Of a stretch of DNA of 34,908 bases, positions 16,541 through 23,171 are shown piece by piece (within the stretch, counting starts at the first letter, position 1; each line of letters opens with the position of its first letter). The notes beneath the pieces were generated by a model. It did not search any database, was not told where the DNA came from, and worked only from the letters and a program-made list of their open reading frames with translations. This stretch comes from an uncultured Halorubrum sp. (lineage in GTDB: Archaea > Halobacteriota > Halobacteria > Halobacteriales > Haloferacaceae). Position numbers and translations under genes: made by a program. The stretch is from positions 1 through 34,908 of the forward strand of contig NZ_CAKZRO010000015.1 of the NCBI RefSeq assembly GCF_937146585.1, read 5' to 3'.

Positions 16541-17817
16541 GCGCGGACCCCACTACCGACGCCGAAGGGCGGGACGCCGAGGAGTCGGCCGCCGCGCGCG
16601 GCGACCCCGGGTCGCTCCCCGAGACGTCGCGCTCGTTCGGCGACGCGCCGCTGCTGTCGGCCGCGGACGTGGCCGTCTCGTTCGGCGACCTCGACGTCGT
16701 CTCCGGGGTCGACCTCCGGGTCGAGCCCGGCTCGCTCGTCGGCCTCGTCGGGCCGAACGGGGCCGGCAAGACCACCCTGTTGCGCGCGGTGACCGGCGCG
16801 GTCGAGCCGGACGCGGGGACCGTCCGGATCGGCGGGGACCCGGCGGCGTCGCTGTCGGCCCGCGAGGTCGGCCGGCGCGTCGCGAGCGTCCCGCAGGCGA
16901 CGAACCTCGCGTTCGACTTCCGGGTGCGCCACGTCGTCGAGATGGGCCGGACGCCCCATCTCGGGCGCTTCGACGCGCACGGCGTCGAGGACGACGCCGC
17001 GGTCGACGCGGCGATGGCGGCCGCCGACGTCGAGCGCTTCGCCGACCGGTCGATCACCGAGGTCTCCGGGGGCGAGCGGCAGCGCGTGCTGCTCGCGCGG
17101 GCGCTGGCGCAGGCGGCCCCGCTCCTCCTCTTAGACGAGCCGACCGCGAGCCTCGACGTGAACCACGCGGTCGAGACGCTCGAACTGGTCCGCGAGTTCG
17201 TCGACGGCGGCGACCGCGGGGCGATCGCCGCGATCCACGACCTCGACGCCGCGGCCCGCTACTGCGACGAGGTGGTCGTCATCGCGGACGGCGGGGTCCG
17301 GGCCGCCGGGCCGCCGGCGTCGGTCCTGTCCGGGGCCGCCGTCGGCGCGGCCTTCGACGCGGAGGCGTTCGTCGGCCGCAACCCGGCCACCGGGACGCCC
17401 GCGGTCACGGCGTTCCCCCAGAGCGACGTCGACCCGCGCCGAGTCCACGTGATCGGCACGGGACGCCCGACCGCGCGCGTGATCGCCCGCCTCGCCGCCG
17501 CGGGCCACGAGCCCTCGGTCGGCGTGGTCCCCGAGGGAGACGCGGCCGCCGGCGCGGCCGCGGACGCGGGAGGGACCGCGGTGGCCGCGCCGCCGTTCGA
17601 GGATCCCTCCGCGGAGACCGTCCGGGCCGCGCGCGACCTCGCGGCCGCCGCCGACGCGACGCTCGCAGTCGCGACCGGCGGCGACGGCGCTCCGACCGCG
17701 AACAGCCCGAACGCCGAGGTCGCGGCGGCCGCGGACCGCGTCGTTCCCGTTCCGGCCGACGTCGACGACGAGGCCCTGCTGGACGCCGTCGCGGCCGCGA
17801 CCGACGCGTCGGAGTGA
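16537..17817 (+). CDS. btuD: BtuD-type ABC ATPase with a C-terminal Rossmann-like extension
   Basis: A 426-residue ATPase powering the BtuC/BtuF importer. All nucleotide-binding motifs are present: Walker A GPNGAGKTT (72-80), Q-loop VPQATN (118-123), signature VSGGERQRVLLARAL (176-190), Walker B LLLLDEP (196-202), and the switch histidine in AIHDLD (232-237). The ABC domain ends near 290. Residues about 300-426 form an additional alpha/beta domain starting VHVIGTGRPTARVIARLAAAGHE, which reads like a small Rossmann fold and is absent from bacterial BtuD. Residues 1-38 are an acidic, low-complexity N-terminus. The GTG at 16537 overlaps the btuC stop (GTGA). The role of the C-terminal domain is unknown; it could regulate the pump or bind a nucleotide or cofactor. 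Confidence 0.92.
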   Translation: MSADPTTDAEGRDAEESAAARGDPGSLPETSRSFGDAPLLSAADVAVSFGDLDVVSGVDLRVEPGSLVGLVGPNGAGKTTLLRAVTGAVEPDAGTVRIGGDPAASLSAREVGRRVASVPQATNLAFDFRVRHVVEMGRTPHLGRFDAHGVEDDAAVDAAMAAADVERFADRSITEVSGGERQRVLLARALAQAAPLLLLDEPTASLDVNHAVETLELVREFVDGGDRGAIAAIHDLDAAARYCDEVVVIADGGVRAAGPPASVLSGAAVGAAFDAEAFVGRNPATGTPAVTAFPQSDVDPRRVHVIGTGRPTARVIARLAAAGHEPSVGVVPEGDAAAGAAADAGGTAVAAPPFEDPSAETVRAARDLAAAADATLAVATGGDGAPTANSPNAEVAAAADRVVPVPADVDDEALLDAVAAATDASE

Positions 17818-17861
17818 CCCCGACCGCCCGAGTCCCGTCGTCCGGGCCGCGAAGCGTCACC

Positions 17862-17869
17862 GTTTATTC
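17862..17869 (+). promoter_or_regulatory. TATA box of trm5
   Basis: GTTTATTC lies 23-30 nt before the ATG at 17892, giving a leaderless transcript separate from btuCD, which ends 75 nt upstream. Confidence 0.6.
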
Positions 17870-17891
17870 GCTCGCCCGCGTCCCTCCGACG

Positions 17892-18887
17892 ATGAGCGTT
17901 CCATGCGTCGCCGTCGCCCGCGAGCGCGGCGAGACCGTCCGGAGCCGGCTCGCCGACGCCGACGCCCTCGACGGCGACCACCAGATCGCCGTCGACGGCG
18001 ACACGATCTACATCCCCGTCACGGGCCGCGAGGCGGTCCCCGCGGAGTTCGCCGACCGGCTCGTCGAGCGCGACGCCGAGCGGCGGGACCGCCCCACGAC
18101 GCCCGCCGAGATACTCGACTCCGAGCCCTCCATCGAGCGCCTGGGCGACATCGTCATCATCGACGAGGACGACGACGAGCGAGCCCGCGAGGTCGCCGAC
18201 GCCGTGGCGGCCTCCGACGTCCCCTGCGACACCGTCCTCAACCGCGCGTCGCCGATCGAGGGCGAACTGCGGGTCCGCTCGTGGGACGTGCTGGTCGGCG
18301 ACGACACGGAGACGGTCCACCGCGAGTACGGCCACGAGTTCGCGCTCGACGTCGCCGCGGTCTACTTCTCGCCGCGGCTCGCGACCGAACGCCACCGCGT
18401 GGTCGAGCAGGTGGATGCCGGGGAGTCCGCGATCGACATGTTCGCCGGCGTGGGGCCGTACGCGGTCCCCATGGCGTCCCGCGGCGCCGACGTGGTCGCG
18501 TGCGACCTCAACGAGCGCGCGGTCGAGTACCTCCGCGAGAACGCCGCGCGCAACGGGGTCGCGGAGCGCGTGACGGCGGTCGCCGGCGACGTGCGCGACC
18601 TCGTCGACTCGCGCGCGGACACCGCCGACCGACTCGTGATGAACCTCCCCCACTCGGCGGACGAGTTCCTCGACGCGGCCGTCGCGCTCGCCGGCGACGA
18701 CTGCGTGATCCACTACTACGACATCCAACACGAGGACGACCCGTTCGGCCCGGGGCGGCGCGCGATCGAGGCGGCCGCGGGCGACGCCTACGCGGTCGAC
18801 GTCGAGACCGAGCGCGTCGTCCGGTCGTACGCCCCCCACGAGTACAACGTCTGTCTCGACGTGCGCCTGACGCGGACCGTCGACTGA
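17892..18887 (+). CDS. trm5: tRNA (guanine37-N1)-methyltransferase Trm5
   Basis: A 331-residue class I SAM-dependent methyltransferase that makes m1G37 next to the anticodon, preventing frameshifts at proline and leucine codons. The N-terminal region (about 1-140) carries the archaeal Trm5 D1/D2-like part. The catalytic domain starts with YFSPRLATERHRV (158-170). It has motif I DMFAGVGPYAVP (182-193), the acidic SAM contact ACDLNERAVEYLRENA, and the Asn-Leu-Pro motif NLPHSADEFL (251-260), typical of Trm5 and Trm5-like wyosine enzymes. The C-terminus YAPHEYNVCLDVRL matches the family. Length and start fit archaeal Trm5. It lies downstream of btuD but has its own promoter. A Tyw2-type paralogue is less likely because the NLP motif is intact. 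Confidence 0.9.
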   Translation: MSVPCVAVARERGETVRSRLADADALDGDHQIAVDGDTIYIPVTGREAVPAEFADRLVERDAERRDRPTTPAEILDSEPSIERLGDIVIIDEDDDERAREVADAVAASDVPCDTVLNRASPIEGELRVRSWDVLVGDDTETVHREYGHEFALDVAAVYFSPRLATERHRVVEQVDAGESAIDMFAGVGPYAVPMASRGADVVACDLNERAVEYLRENAARNGVAERVTAVAGDVRDLVDSRADTADRLVMNLPHSADEFLDAAVALAGDDCVIHYYDIQHEDDPFGPGRRAIEAAAGDAYAVDVETERVVRSYAPHEYNVCLDVRLTRTVD

Positions 18888-18937
18888 TTCGACGCTCCGC
18901 GCGCTCGGTTGACGCGGACAGACACGTCAGGGCATAT

Positions 18938-18945
18938 ACTTATGA
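18938..18945 (+). promoter_or_regulatory. TATA box of the small acidic protein gene at 18971
   Basis: ACTTATGA lies 26-33 nt before the ATG at 18971 in an AT-rich stretch. It decides between that ATG and the earlier ATG at 18961, which lies in another frame. Confidence 0.6.
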
Positions 18946-18970
18946 GTGTGACTATCTAACATGTACACGT

Positions 18971-19192
18971 ATGAGCGACGCCGCAGACCCAGAGGAGCGA
19001 ATCGACGAGACGACCACGTGGCCGGATCTGGCGATTGGGCTCTACGACCGTCTGACCGGTCGAAACGCCGAGATTCACTACCAGTTCGAGGACATGACCG
19101 TCGAGGTGCCGAGCGGGACGGGAGACGACGTCGAACACGCCGAGTGGCGCGTCGACGGCGGCGTCCGCGTCACGACTCGTGAGCGGGACTGA
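18971..19192 (+). CDS. Small acidic conserved haloarchaeal-type protein, function unknown
   Basis: A 73-residue protein, MSDAADPEERIDETTTWPDL and onward, with no membrane segment and no recognisable motif. An amphipathic stretch, WPDLAIGLYDRLTGRNAEI (about 17-35), is followed by a beta-rich end alternating hydrophobic and charged residues (MTVEVPSG, AEWRVDGGVRVTT). A good leaderless TATA box and a compact start argue that it is real. Its end overlaps the next gene by 14 bases, so the two probably form an operon and may function together. I do not recognise a named family. Confidence 0.75.
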   Translation: MSDAADPEERIDETTTWPDLAIGLYDRLTGRNAEIHYQFEDMTVEVPSGTGDDVEHAEWRVDGGVRVTTRERD

Positions 19193-19568
19193 CTCCCACG
19201 CCGCCCTCGCGGTCGAGACCGACGACCTGACGCTCTCCGTCGACGGAGTCGACGTGTCGGTCCACGCCACCGAGCGGCGGCTGTTCCTCGAGGTCGAGAG
19301 CGTCGGTGACGCCCTCCGCGTCGCCCGCCGCCTCCCCGGCGACGCGGCCTCGGACCTCGTGGTCAGGGAACTGCGACTGGGGGACCTCACCGCCGAGGTC
19401 AGGGTCCGCGGGCGGACGGTCGCGGTCGCGGGCGCCGACGCGCGCCCCGGTCCGCTCTCGCACCGCCTCGGCATCGCGCCCGCCGAGGTACGCCTTGCGG
19501 GCGCCGTCGGAGCCGGGTACGGTGGGCTCTCCGCCGCGCTGCGACGCGCGCGGCTGCTGTTCGCGTAA
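19179..19568 (+). CDS. Small unknown protein overlapping the previous gene
   Basis: A 129-residue protein beginning at GTG 19179, inside the last codons of the 18971 gene. The sequence is beta-rich and hydrophilic, with repeated short strands such as DDLTLSVDGVDVSVHATERR and LTAEVRVRGRTVAVAG, and has no transmembrane helix or catalytic motif. Codon use (third-position G/C) and overlap with its neighbour support it as a real coding region. I do not recognise the family. The pair 18971/19179 is probably translated from one mRNA. After this gene comes the longest gene-free gap in the window. Confidence 0.7.
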   Translation: MSGTDSHAALAVETDDLTLSVDGVDVSVHATERRLFLEVESVGDALRVARRLPGDAASDLVVRELRLGDLTAEVRVRGRTVAVAGADARPGPLSHRLGIAPAEVRLAGAVGAGYGGLSAALRRARLLFA

Positions 19569-19651
19569 CGCGGACTTCCGCGCGCCGTTCGTCTATCGCT
19601 TTTCATAGCTCGGACGCAACGCTGGTGAGAAGCGGTCGGCACAGCGAAAAC

Positions 19652-19687
19652 GCCGCACTGCCCCGAGGGGGGTCGGGGCGGTGCGGC
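19652..19687 (-). terminator. Large hairpin followed by a T run on the minus strand
   Basis: The arms GCCGCACTGCCCCGA and TCGGGGCGGTGCGGC (plus strand) pair over 15 bases with one G-U wobble; the loop is six G on the plus strand. Read on the minus strand the stem is followed by GTTTTCG, which resembles a factor-independent terminator. On the plus strand no T run follows, so there it would be only an RNA structure. Confidence 0.4.
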
Positions 19688-19954
19688 TGGGGGCCCGTCA
19701 CATGACAAGTGGCCGCGGCGACGGTCGGCGGACCAGAGGCGATTTTGCGCCTGGCGCGTCGGAGACGCGTTTCACACGGTAGCCGCGACCGAACGCTGGT
19801 TGGGATGACGGCCGCGCCGAGCCGCCGTGGGGACGGCGACCGACGAGACCCTCGCCGCCCGGTACGGGCTTCGACCGGGCACGCATCGCCGGGGGAGTCG
19901 ATCCCCGCCGTCTCGGCACGCGGGCGATGTCATCACGCTTCGATCAAAGTCTGA

Positions 19955-19987
19955 ACAAGTATTTAGGTTTTATCCTTATATACTTGT
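19955..19987. promoter_or_regulatory. AT-rich promoter-like block framed by an inverted repeat
   Basis: ACAAGTAT (19955-19962) and ATACTTGT (19980-19987) are perfect eight-base inverted repeats. The segment from the spacer into the right arm contains CTTATATAC on the plus strand and GTATATAAG on the minus strand, both good TATA boxes. No start codon with a credible gene lies at leaderless distance on either strand, so the target transcript is unknown. Confidence 0.4.
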
Positions 19988-20138
19988 GTTGTGTTCCGAT
20001 TCTCCTTGTGTATCAGCGTGTAATCCCGTCTAATGCGTTACGAACGTGTATTCGGTGTCGGTCACGCTTGCCGGTTCACCGTCGGAAAACGACCCGACCG
20101 GTTCCGCCTCGCCCCCGCTCCGTCCCCGTTTCGGAACC

Positions 20139-20147
20139 CTTATTTTT
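20139..20147 (+). promoter_or_regulatory. TATA box of the tRNA-Thr gene
   Basis: CTTATTTTT lies 25-33 nt before the mature 5' end of the tRNA at 20172, so transcription should start a few bases before the tRNA. Confidence 0.6.
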
Positions 20148-20171
20148 CCGTCCGGGAATTGTCTGTTGCGC

Positions 20172-20244
20172 GCCGGGGTAGCTCAGCTGGCAGAGCGATT
20201 CCTTCGTAAGGAATAGGTCGGGGGTTCAAATCCCTCCTCCGGCT
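20172..20244 (+). tRNA. tRNA-Thr, anticodon CGT (reads ACG)
   Basis: A complete 73-nt cloverleaf without an intron. The acceptor stem is GCCGGGG paired with CTCCGGC (20237-20243, one G-U). The D arm is GCTC/GAGC (20181-20196). The anticodon stem is ATTCC/GGAAT around loop TTCGTAA, with anticodon CGT at 20205-20207. The T arm has loop TTCAAAT (20225-20231). The discriminator base is T at 20244, as expected for archaeal tRNA-Thr. CCA is not encoded. The gene stands alone with its own TATA box. Confidence 0.97.
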
Positions 20245-20368
20245 CTTCTATCGGTATCCGCTCGAACCGCGAGCCACGGCCTTCCGTCGCGATCGCTCTC
20301 CTTTCGATCGTTCGGTCACCGGCCTCCGCGGTTTAATTTATACTATCTAAACAATATTAGGTGTGAGA

Positions 20369-20376
20369 TTATTTAC
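20369..20376 (+). promoter_or_regulatory. TATA box of the small zinc-ribbon gene
   Basis: TTATTTAC lies 22-29 nt before the ATG at 20398. A second AT-rich stretch (about 20332-20360) lies just upstream and may be an upstream activating or alternative promoter sequence. Confidence 0.6.
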
Positions 20377-20397
20377 CACGGAGGCGTATGGCCTGAT

Positions 20398-20529
20398 ATG
20401 CGACCAGAATACGAATGTCACGGTGAAGAAGTGTACGAGTGTTTCAAATGCGGCCGGCGGACGGACTCGCCGGGCGAGTGCGAGTGCGGCGGCGAACTGC
20501 GGCACATCGGCCGGTCGCGGGACCTGTGA
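20398..20529 (+). CDS. 43-residue rubrerythrin-like zinc-ribbon protein
   Basis: A 43-residue protein, MRPEYECHGEEVYECFKCGR and onward. Cysteines at 15 and 18 (CFKC) and at 28 and 30 (CEC) with a following Gly-Gly form a small zinc or iron ribbon; Cys7 and His8 lie near the N-terminus. This is the layout of the short rubrerythrin-like ribbon proteins found in many haloarchaea. Because it lacks the di-iron domain of rubrerythrin it is not itself a peroxidase. It may serve as an electron carrier or a nucleic-acid- or protein-binding ribbon. A clear TATA box at leaderless spacing and the cysteine pattern make it convincing despite its size. Confidence 0.8.
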   Translation: MRPEYECHGEEVYECFKCGRRTDSPGECECGGELRHIGRSRDL

Positions 20530-20571
20530 CCGGCGTCTCGCCCGTTCGTTCGCCACTCGGCGGCGGTCCGA

Positions 20572-21792
20572 TCAGTCGCTCCCGGTAGCGCCGGCTCCGT
20601 CGCCCCCGCCGGCGTCGTCGCCCTCCCCGCTCTCCTCCTCGTCGCCGTCGTCACCGTTCGCGTCCGCCTCCGGCTCGTAGTCGGGGAGCGAGAGGACGTT
20701 CTCCCGCCCCAGCCGGAAGCCGTCGAGGTCGCCCTCGTCCCGCAGTCCGGTCACCACCTGACTCGTCTTCGCGGCGGTCCACTCCAGCTCCTCCGCCACC
20801 TGCTTCTGTTTCATCCGCCCGCCCCGCGACTCGACGAGTTGGAGCACCTGCTCCTCGTTGCTCAGCAGGTCGCTGTCGACCGGCGGCGCGTCGTCGGCGC
20901 CGTCCGCCGCGTCCGGATCGCCGGTGTCGGCAGTCGCCCCGCCGCCGGAGCCCTCGCCGCCGCTGTCGGCGGCGGCCGCGCTCGCGTCCGCGGCGTCACC
21001 GCCGCCTCCTCCGGCCGTCGCCCCGGGCTCGTCGCCCGCGATGACGGCCGCACCGTCGTCGTCGGCCTCCCGGCGGCGGTACGCGACGGCTCCCGCGACG
21101 ACGAGCGCGGCGAGGAGCGCGACCAGTCCGGCCGTCGGGACTCCCGAGAGCGGGCCCGCGGGCGCGACCGTGATCCGCGGCTGCCCCGTCGAGAAGTCGA
21201 CCGGGCCGTTCCAGACGACCGACCGGTCGCGGACCTCGCTCGGCTCCGGCGACGTCTCCCCGAGCCGGTACCCCTCCGGCCACGAGACGATGAGCGACGA
21301 GGAGCCGTCGAGGAACAGCCCGTCGACCGCGTCGCCGACGCGCAGCCGGTCGCCGTCGACGGCGGCGAAGTTCGTCCACTCGAATCGGTAGGTCAACACG
21401 CCGTACGCCTGCGGGAGCTCGCGTCGCTCGGCCGTGACGGTCGCGTTCGACACGGTCATGTTGCGGCCGGTCGCCGACTCCGCGGTCGCCGCGGTCGAGG
21501 CCATCCGGTCGCGGAACCGGGTCGTGTACGCCTCGGTGTCGTTCTCCACGTCCGCGCGGAGCTCCTCGAACGCCTGCTCCTCCTCGTCGGTCGCGAGCCG
21601 GATCCGGTACTCCACGGTCCACCGCGCGTCGCCGTCCGGCTCGACGTCGGCCGTTATCGACACGTCGTCCGGCTCGACGTCCATCTGGGCGAAGCCGCCG
21701 TCGAACGGCGCCGCGCCCGCCCCGCCGGCGAGTGCGAGACCGACGACTCCGAGGAGGGCGACGACGACGAGGAAGGGCTGCGCTCGCTGCAC
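20572..21792 (-). CDS. Membrane-anchored winged-helix protein with an exported sensor domain
   Basis: A 406-residue protein of a plan common in haloarchaea. A signal peptide (1 to about 27) is followed by an extracytoplasmic beta-rich domain (about 35-215) containing WTVEYRIRLATDEEEQAFEE and VLTYRFEWTNFA. A transmembrane helix follows at about 222-240 (VPTAGLVALLAALVVAGAVAYRRR), then a long acidic Gly/Ala/Asp linker (about 245-310). A cytoplasmic winged helix (about 312-370) has EEQVLQLVESRGGRMKQKQV and EELEWTAAKTSQVVTGLRDEGDL. The acidic tail continues to the end. This topology suggests a one-protein signal transducer from the cell surface to DNA or to other regulators; the ligand and targets are unknown. 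The start is GTG (21792), with a TATA box at leaderless spacing. Confidence 0.82.
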   Translation of the reverse strand: MQRAQPFLVVVALLGVVGLALAGGAGAAPFDGGFAQMDVEPDDVSITADVEPDGDARWTVEYRIRLATDEEEQAFEELRADVENDTEAYTTRFRDRMASTAATAESATGRNMTVSNATVTAERRELPQAYGVLTYRFEWTNFAAVDGDRLRVGDAVDGLFLDGSSSLIVSWPEGYRLGETSPEPSEVRDRSVVWNGPVDFSTGQPRITVAPAGPLSGVPTAGLVALLAALVVAGAVAYRRREADDDGAAVIAGDEPGATAGGGGGDAADASAAAADSGGEGSGGGATADTGDPDAADGADDAPPVDSDLLSNEEQVLQLVESRGGRMKQKQVAEELEWTAAKTSQVVTGLRDEGDLDGFRLGRENVLSLPDYEPEADANGDDGDEEESGEGDDAGGGDGAGATGSD

Positions 21793-21814
21793 GGACTACG
21801 TCACACGGAGAGCC

Positions 21815-21822
21815 GATAAATT
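21815..21822 (-). promoter_or_regulatory. TATA box of the winged-helix membrane protein gene
   Basis: On the minus strand AATTTATC lies 23-30 nt upstream of the GTG at 21792. This supports the GTG as the true start. Confidence 0.6.
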
Positions 21823-21916
21823 CCTTCCCATCCGAGACGCGCTCGCCTCCCGGCTACCGGTCGAACCGGGCCCCGTCTTGAGCCCGAACCTCGCTTCGGA
21901 TCCGCACGCCGACGCC

Positions 21917-23035
21917 TCACGCATCGAGGCGCGAGGGGCTGCCGGCGGCGATCGACGGCGTGTCCGAAGTGACTTCGATCGACGGAGCGCCCCCGCCGCC
22001 GTCGGACCCGTCGCCGCCGGCCCCGGCGCTGCCGGACCCGCTTCCGGTGCCCGTCCCGTTCCCGGATCCGGCCGGCGAGTCGGTCGCGTTACCCCCGCCC
22101 GGCTGCCCGGACGGGCCGGAGCCGTTCGCGGTGCCGCTCCCCGAGCCGTTCGCGGTGCCGCTCCCCGAGCCGTTCGCAGTGCCGCTCCCCGAGCCGTTCT
22201 CAGCGCCCGGCGCTCCGGTCGATCCGTTCCCCGTACCCGGCGTTCCGACTGAGCCGTTTCCCCGTCCCGGGGCTCCGGCCGAACCGTTCCCCGTCCCCGG
22301 CGCTCCGGTCGATCCGTTTCCCGGACCACCGCCGATCGCGCCCTCACCCGGCGGTCCGGCGTCCCCCGGCGGCCCGCGTTCGGTCCCGTTCCCCGGCGGA
22401 CCGCGGCGGTCCGGACCGACCGGGCCGCCCACGCCCTCGCCGGCAACGCCGCGAGCGAGGGCGGCGACCTCGGGACCGCTGAGCTCGTTCGCGCGCTCTC
22501 GCAGCGTCGCCAGCCGCTCGCCGTCGACGCCCGTCTCGTTCCGGACGGCGGCGGGGAGCTCCGCGGCGACGCTCGCGCTCCGGTTCAGCCCGCGCGAGAG
22601 CGTCTCGATCCGGGCGGTGGTCGTCGCCATCCGCGCGGCGTACGCGCCCTGACTCAGCTCTCCGGCGTCGCGGCGCTCGCGGAGCTCCTCCTGTCGCCGC
22701 TCCAGCTCCGCGAGCCGCTCTTCGGTCCGGTTCACCCGGTCCGCGACGACGGCGGCGCGGCTCTCGTTGGTCTCCGACTCCCGGAGCGCGACCTCGAAGG
22801 CGCGCGACTCGACCTCGCCCTCGATCTCCGCGCCCTGGACCCCGACGACGCCGGCGAGGCGCTCGCCGGGCGCGAGGTCGGCCGTCGCGTTCCCGGCGTC
22901 GCCCGAGCCCGCGCCGCTCCCGTTCCCCGGTTCGGTCTGTGCCGTCACCACGCCCGCCGGCGCGGCGGCCGCGGCCCCGACGATCAGGACCGCGGCGGCG
23001 GCCGCGACGACGAGACTCGCAATCCAGCGGTTCAT
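21917..23035 (-). CDS. Exported protein with coiled coil and Asn-Gly-Ser repeat tail
   Basis: A 372-residue secreted or surface protein of a haloarchaeal type (DUF7096-like). The signal peptide is MNRWIASLVVAAAAAVLIVG and on, cleaved near residue 30. A conserved region of about 50-195 contains LAPGERLAGVVGVQGAEIEGEV, a charged coiled-coil-like helix (VNRTEERLAELERRQEELRER) and LSGPEVAALARGVAGE. The remaining half is low complexity: ten-residue GxGNGSxGAP repeats, then eight-residue GSGTANGS repeats, then a Gly/Ser/Thr tail. The Asn-Gly-Ser/Thr sequons are dense, so heavy N-glycosylation is plausible. No C-terminal PGF-CTERM anchor or hydrophobic helix is visible. GTATATAC (minus strand, 23060-23067) is the TATA box. 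The function is unknown; a glycosylated envelope or matrix protein is a reasonable inference. Confidence 0.8.
   Translation of the reverse strand: MNRWIASLVVAAAAAVLIVGAAAAAPAGVVTAQTEPGNGSGAGSGDAGNATADLAPGERLAGVVGVQGAEIEGEVESRAFEVALRESETNESRAAVVADRVNRTEERLAELERRQEELRERRDAGELSQGAYAARMATTTARIETLSRGLNRSASVAAELPAAVRNETGVDGERLATLRERANELSGPEVAALARGVAGEGVGGPVGPDRRGPPGNGTERGPPGDAGPPGEGAIGGGPGNGSTGAPGTGNGSAGAPGRGNGSVGTPGTGNGSTGAPGAENGSGSGTANGSGSGTANGSGSGTANGSGPSGQPGGGNATDSPAGSGNGTGTGSGSGSAGAGGDGSDGGGGAPSIEVTSDTPSIAAGSPSRLDA
22119..22199 (+). repeat. 24-bp tandem repeats within the surface protein gene
   Basis: There are three 24-bp units at 22119-22142, 22143-22166 and 22167-22190, plus a partial fourth to 22199. 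The first two are identical and the third differs at one base. On the coding (minus) strand they encode GSGTANGS units, each with one N-glycosylation sequon. Near identity at the DNA level suggests recent expansion. Confidence 0.85.
22206..22325 (+). repeat. 30-bp tandem repeats within the surface protein gene
   Basis: Four imperfect 30-bp units lie at 22206-22235, 22236-22265, 22266-22295 and 22296-22325. They encode ten-residue units of the form GxGNGSxGAP, each with one Asn-Gly-Ser sequon. They adjoin the 24-bp array and have diverged more, so they are probably older. Confidence 0.85.
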
Positions 23036-23171
23036 TGCCAGTACGTACACGCTCCGATCGTATATACCCGAAACTCCGTTAAGCCGGATCAACGCGGTTT
23101 AATCGCCGGACGCGACGGGGGCGGGGCGAATCGCGGAGAACCGGCGGCGGCCGCGGGTCGCCCTCGCGGCG

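Larger units (their letters stand above)
19569..20171. other. Gene-free gap with strong hairpins and promoter-like AT-rich block; possible non-coding RNA
   Basis: These 603 bp carry no convincing protein gene. The first two thirds (to about 19945) are GC-rich and rich in inverted repeats. The largest, 19652-19687, has 15-base arms with one G-U wobble around six G. Others are CGCCGT/ACGGCG around GGGG (19823-19838), CGCGTC/GACGCG around GGA followed by TTT (19757-19774), and GCCCGG/CCGGGC (19857-19880). An AT-rich block (about 19945-20045) follows with TATA-like sequence on both strands. On the minus strand a transcript starting near 19950 would run about 300 nt and end at the large hairpin followed by TTTT. 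I looked for SRP RNA and RNase P RNA signatures and did not find them. It could be an unknown RNA, a decayed gene or a remnant of an element next to the tRNA gene. Confidence 0.45.

Noticed and set aside
19698..19919. 73-codon minus-strand frame in the same gap
   Set aside because: Composition is Arg/Pro-rich without structure. Its ATG is about 60 nt from the promoter-like block, too far for leaderless initiation.
19640..19950. SRP RNA or RNase P RNA in the hairpin-rich gap
   Set aside because: The size would suit SRP RNA, but I find neither the conserved SRP helix 8 loop words nor the RNase P CR-I or CR-V words on either strand.
19927..20181. 84-codon frame in the gap before tRNA-Thr
   Set aside because: It runs into the tRNA gene, its second half is Pro/Arg-rich, and its start does not fit the promoter spacing.
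22119..22325. CRISPR array
   Set aside because: The repeats are contiguous in-frame units without spacers and encode a peptide repeat.
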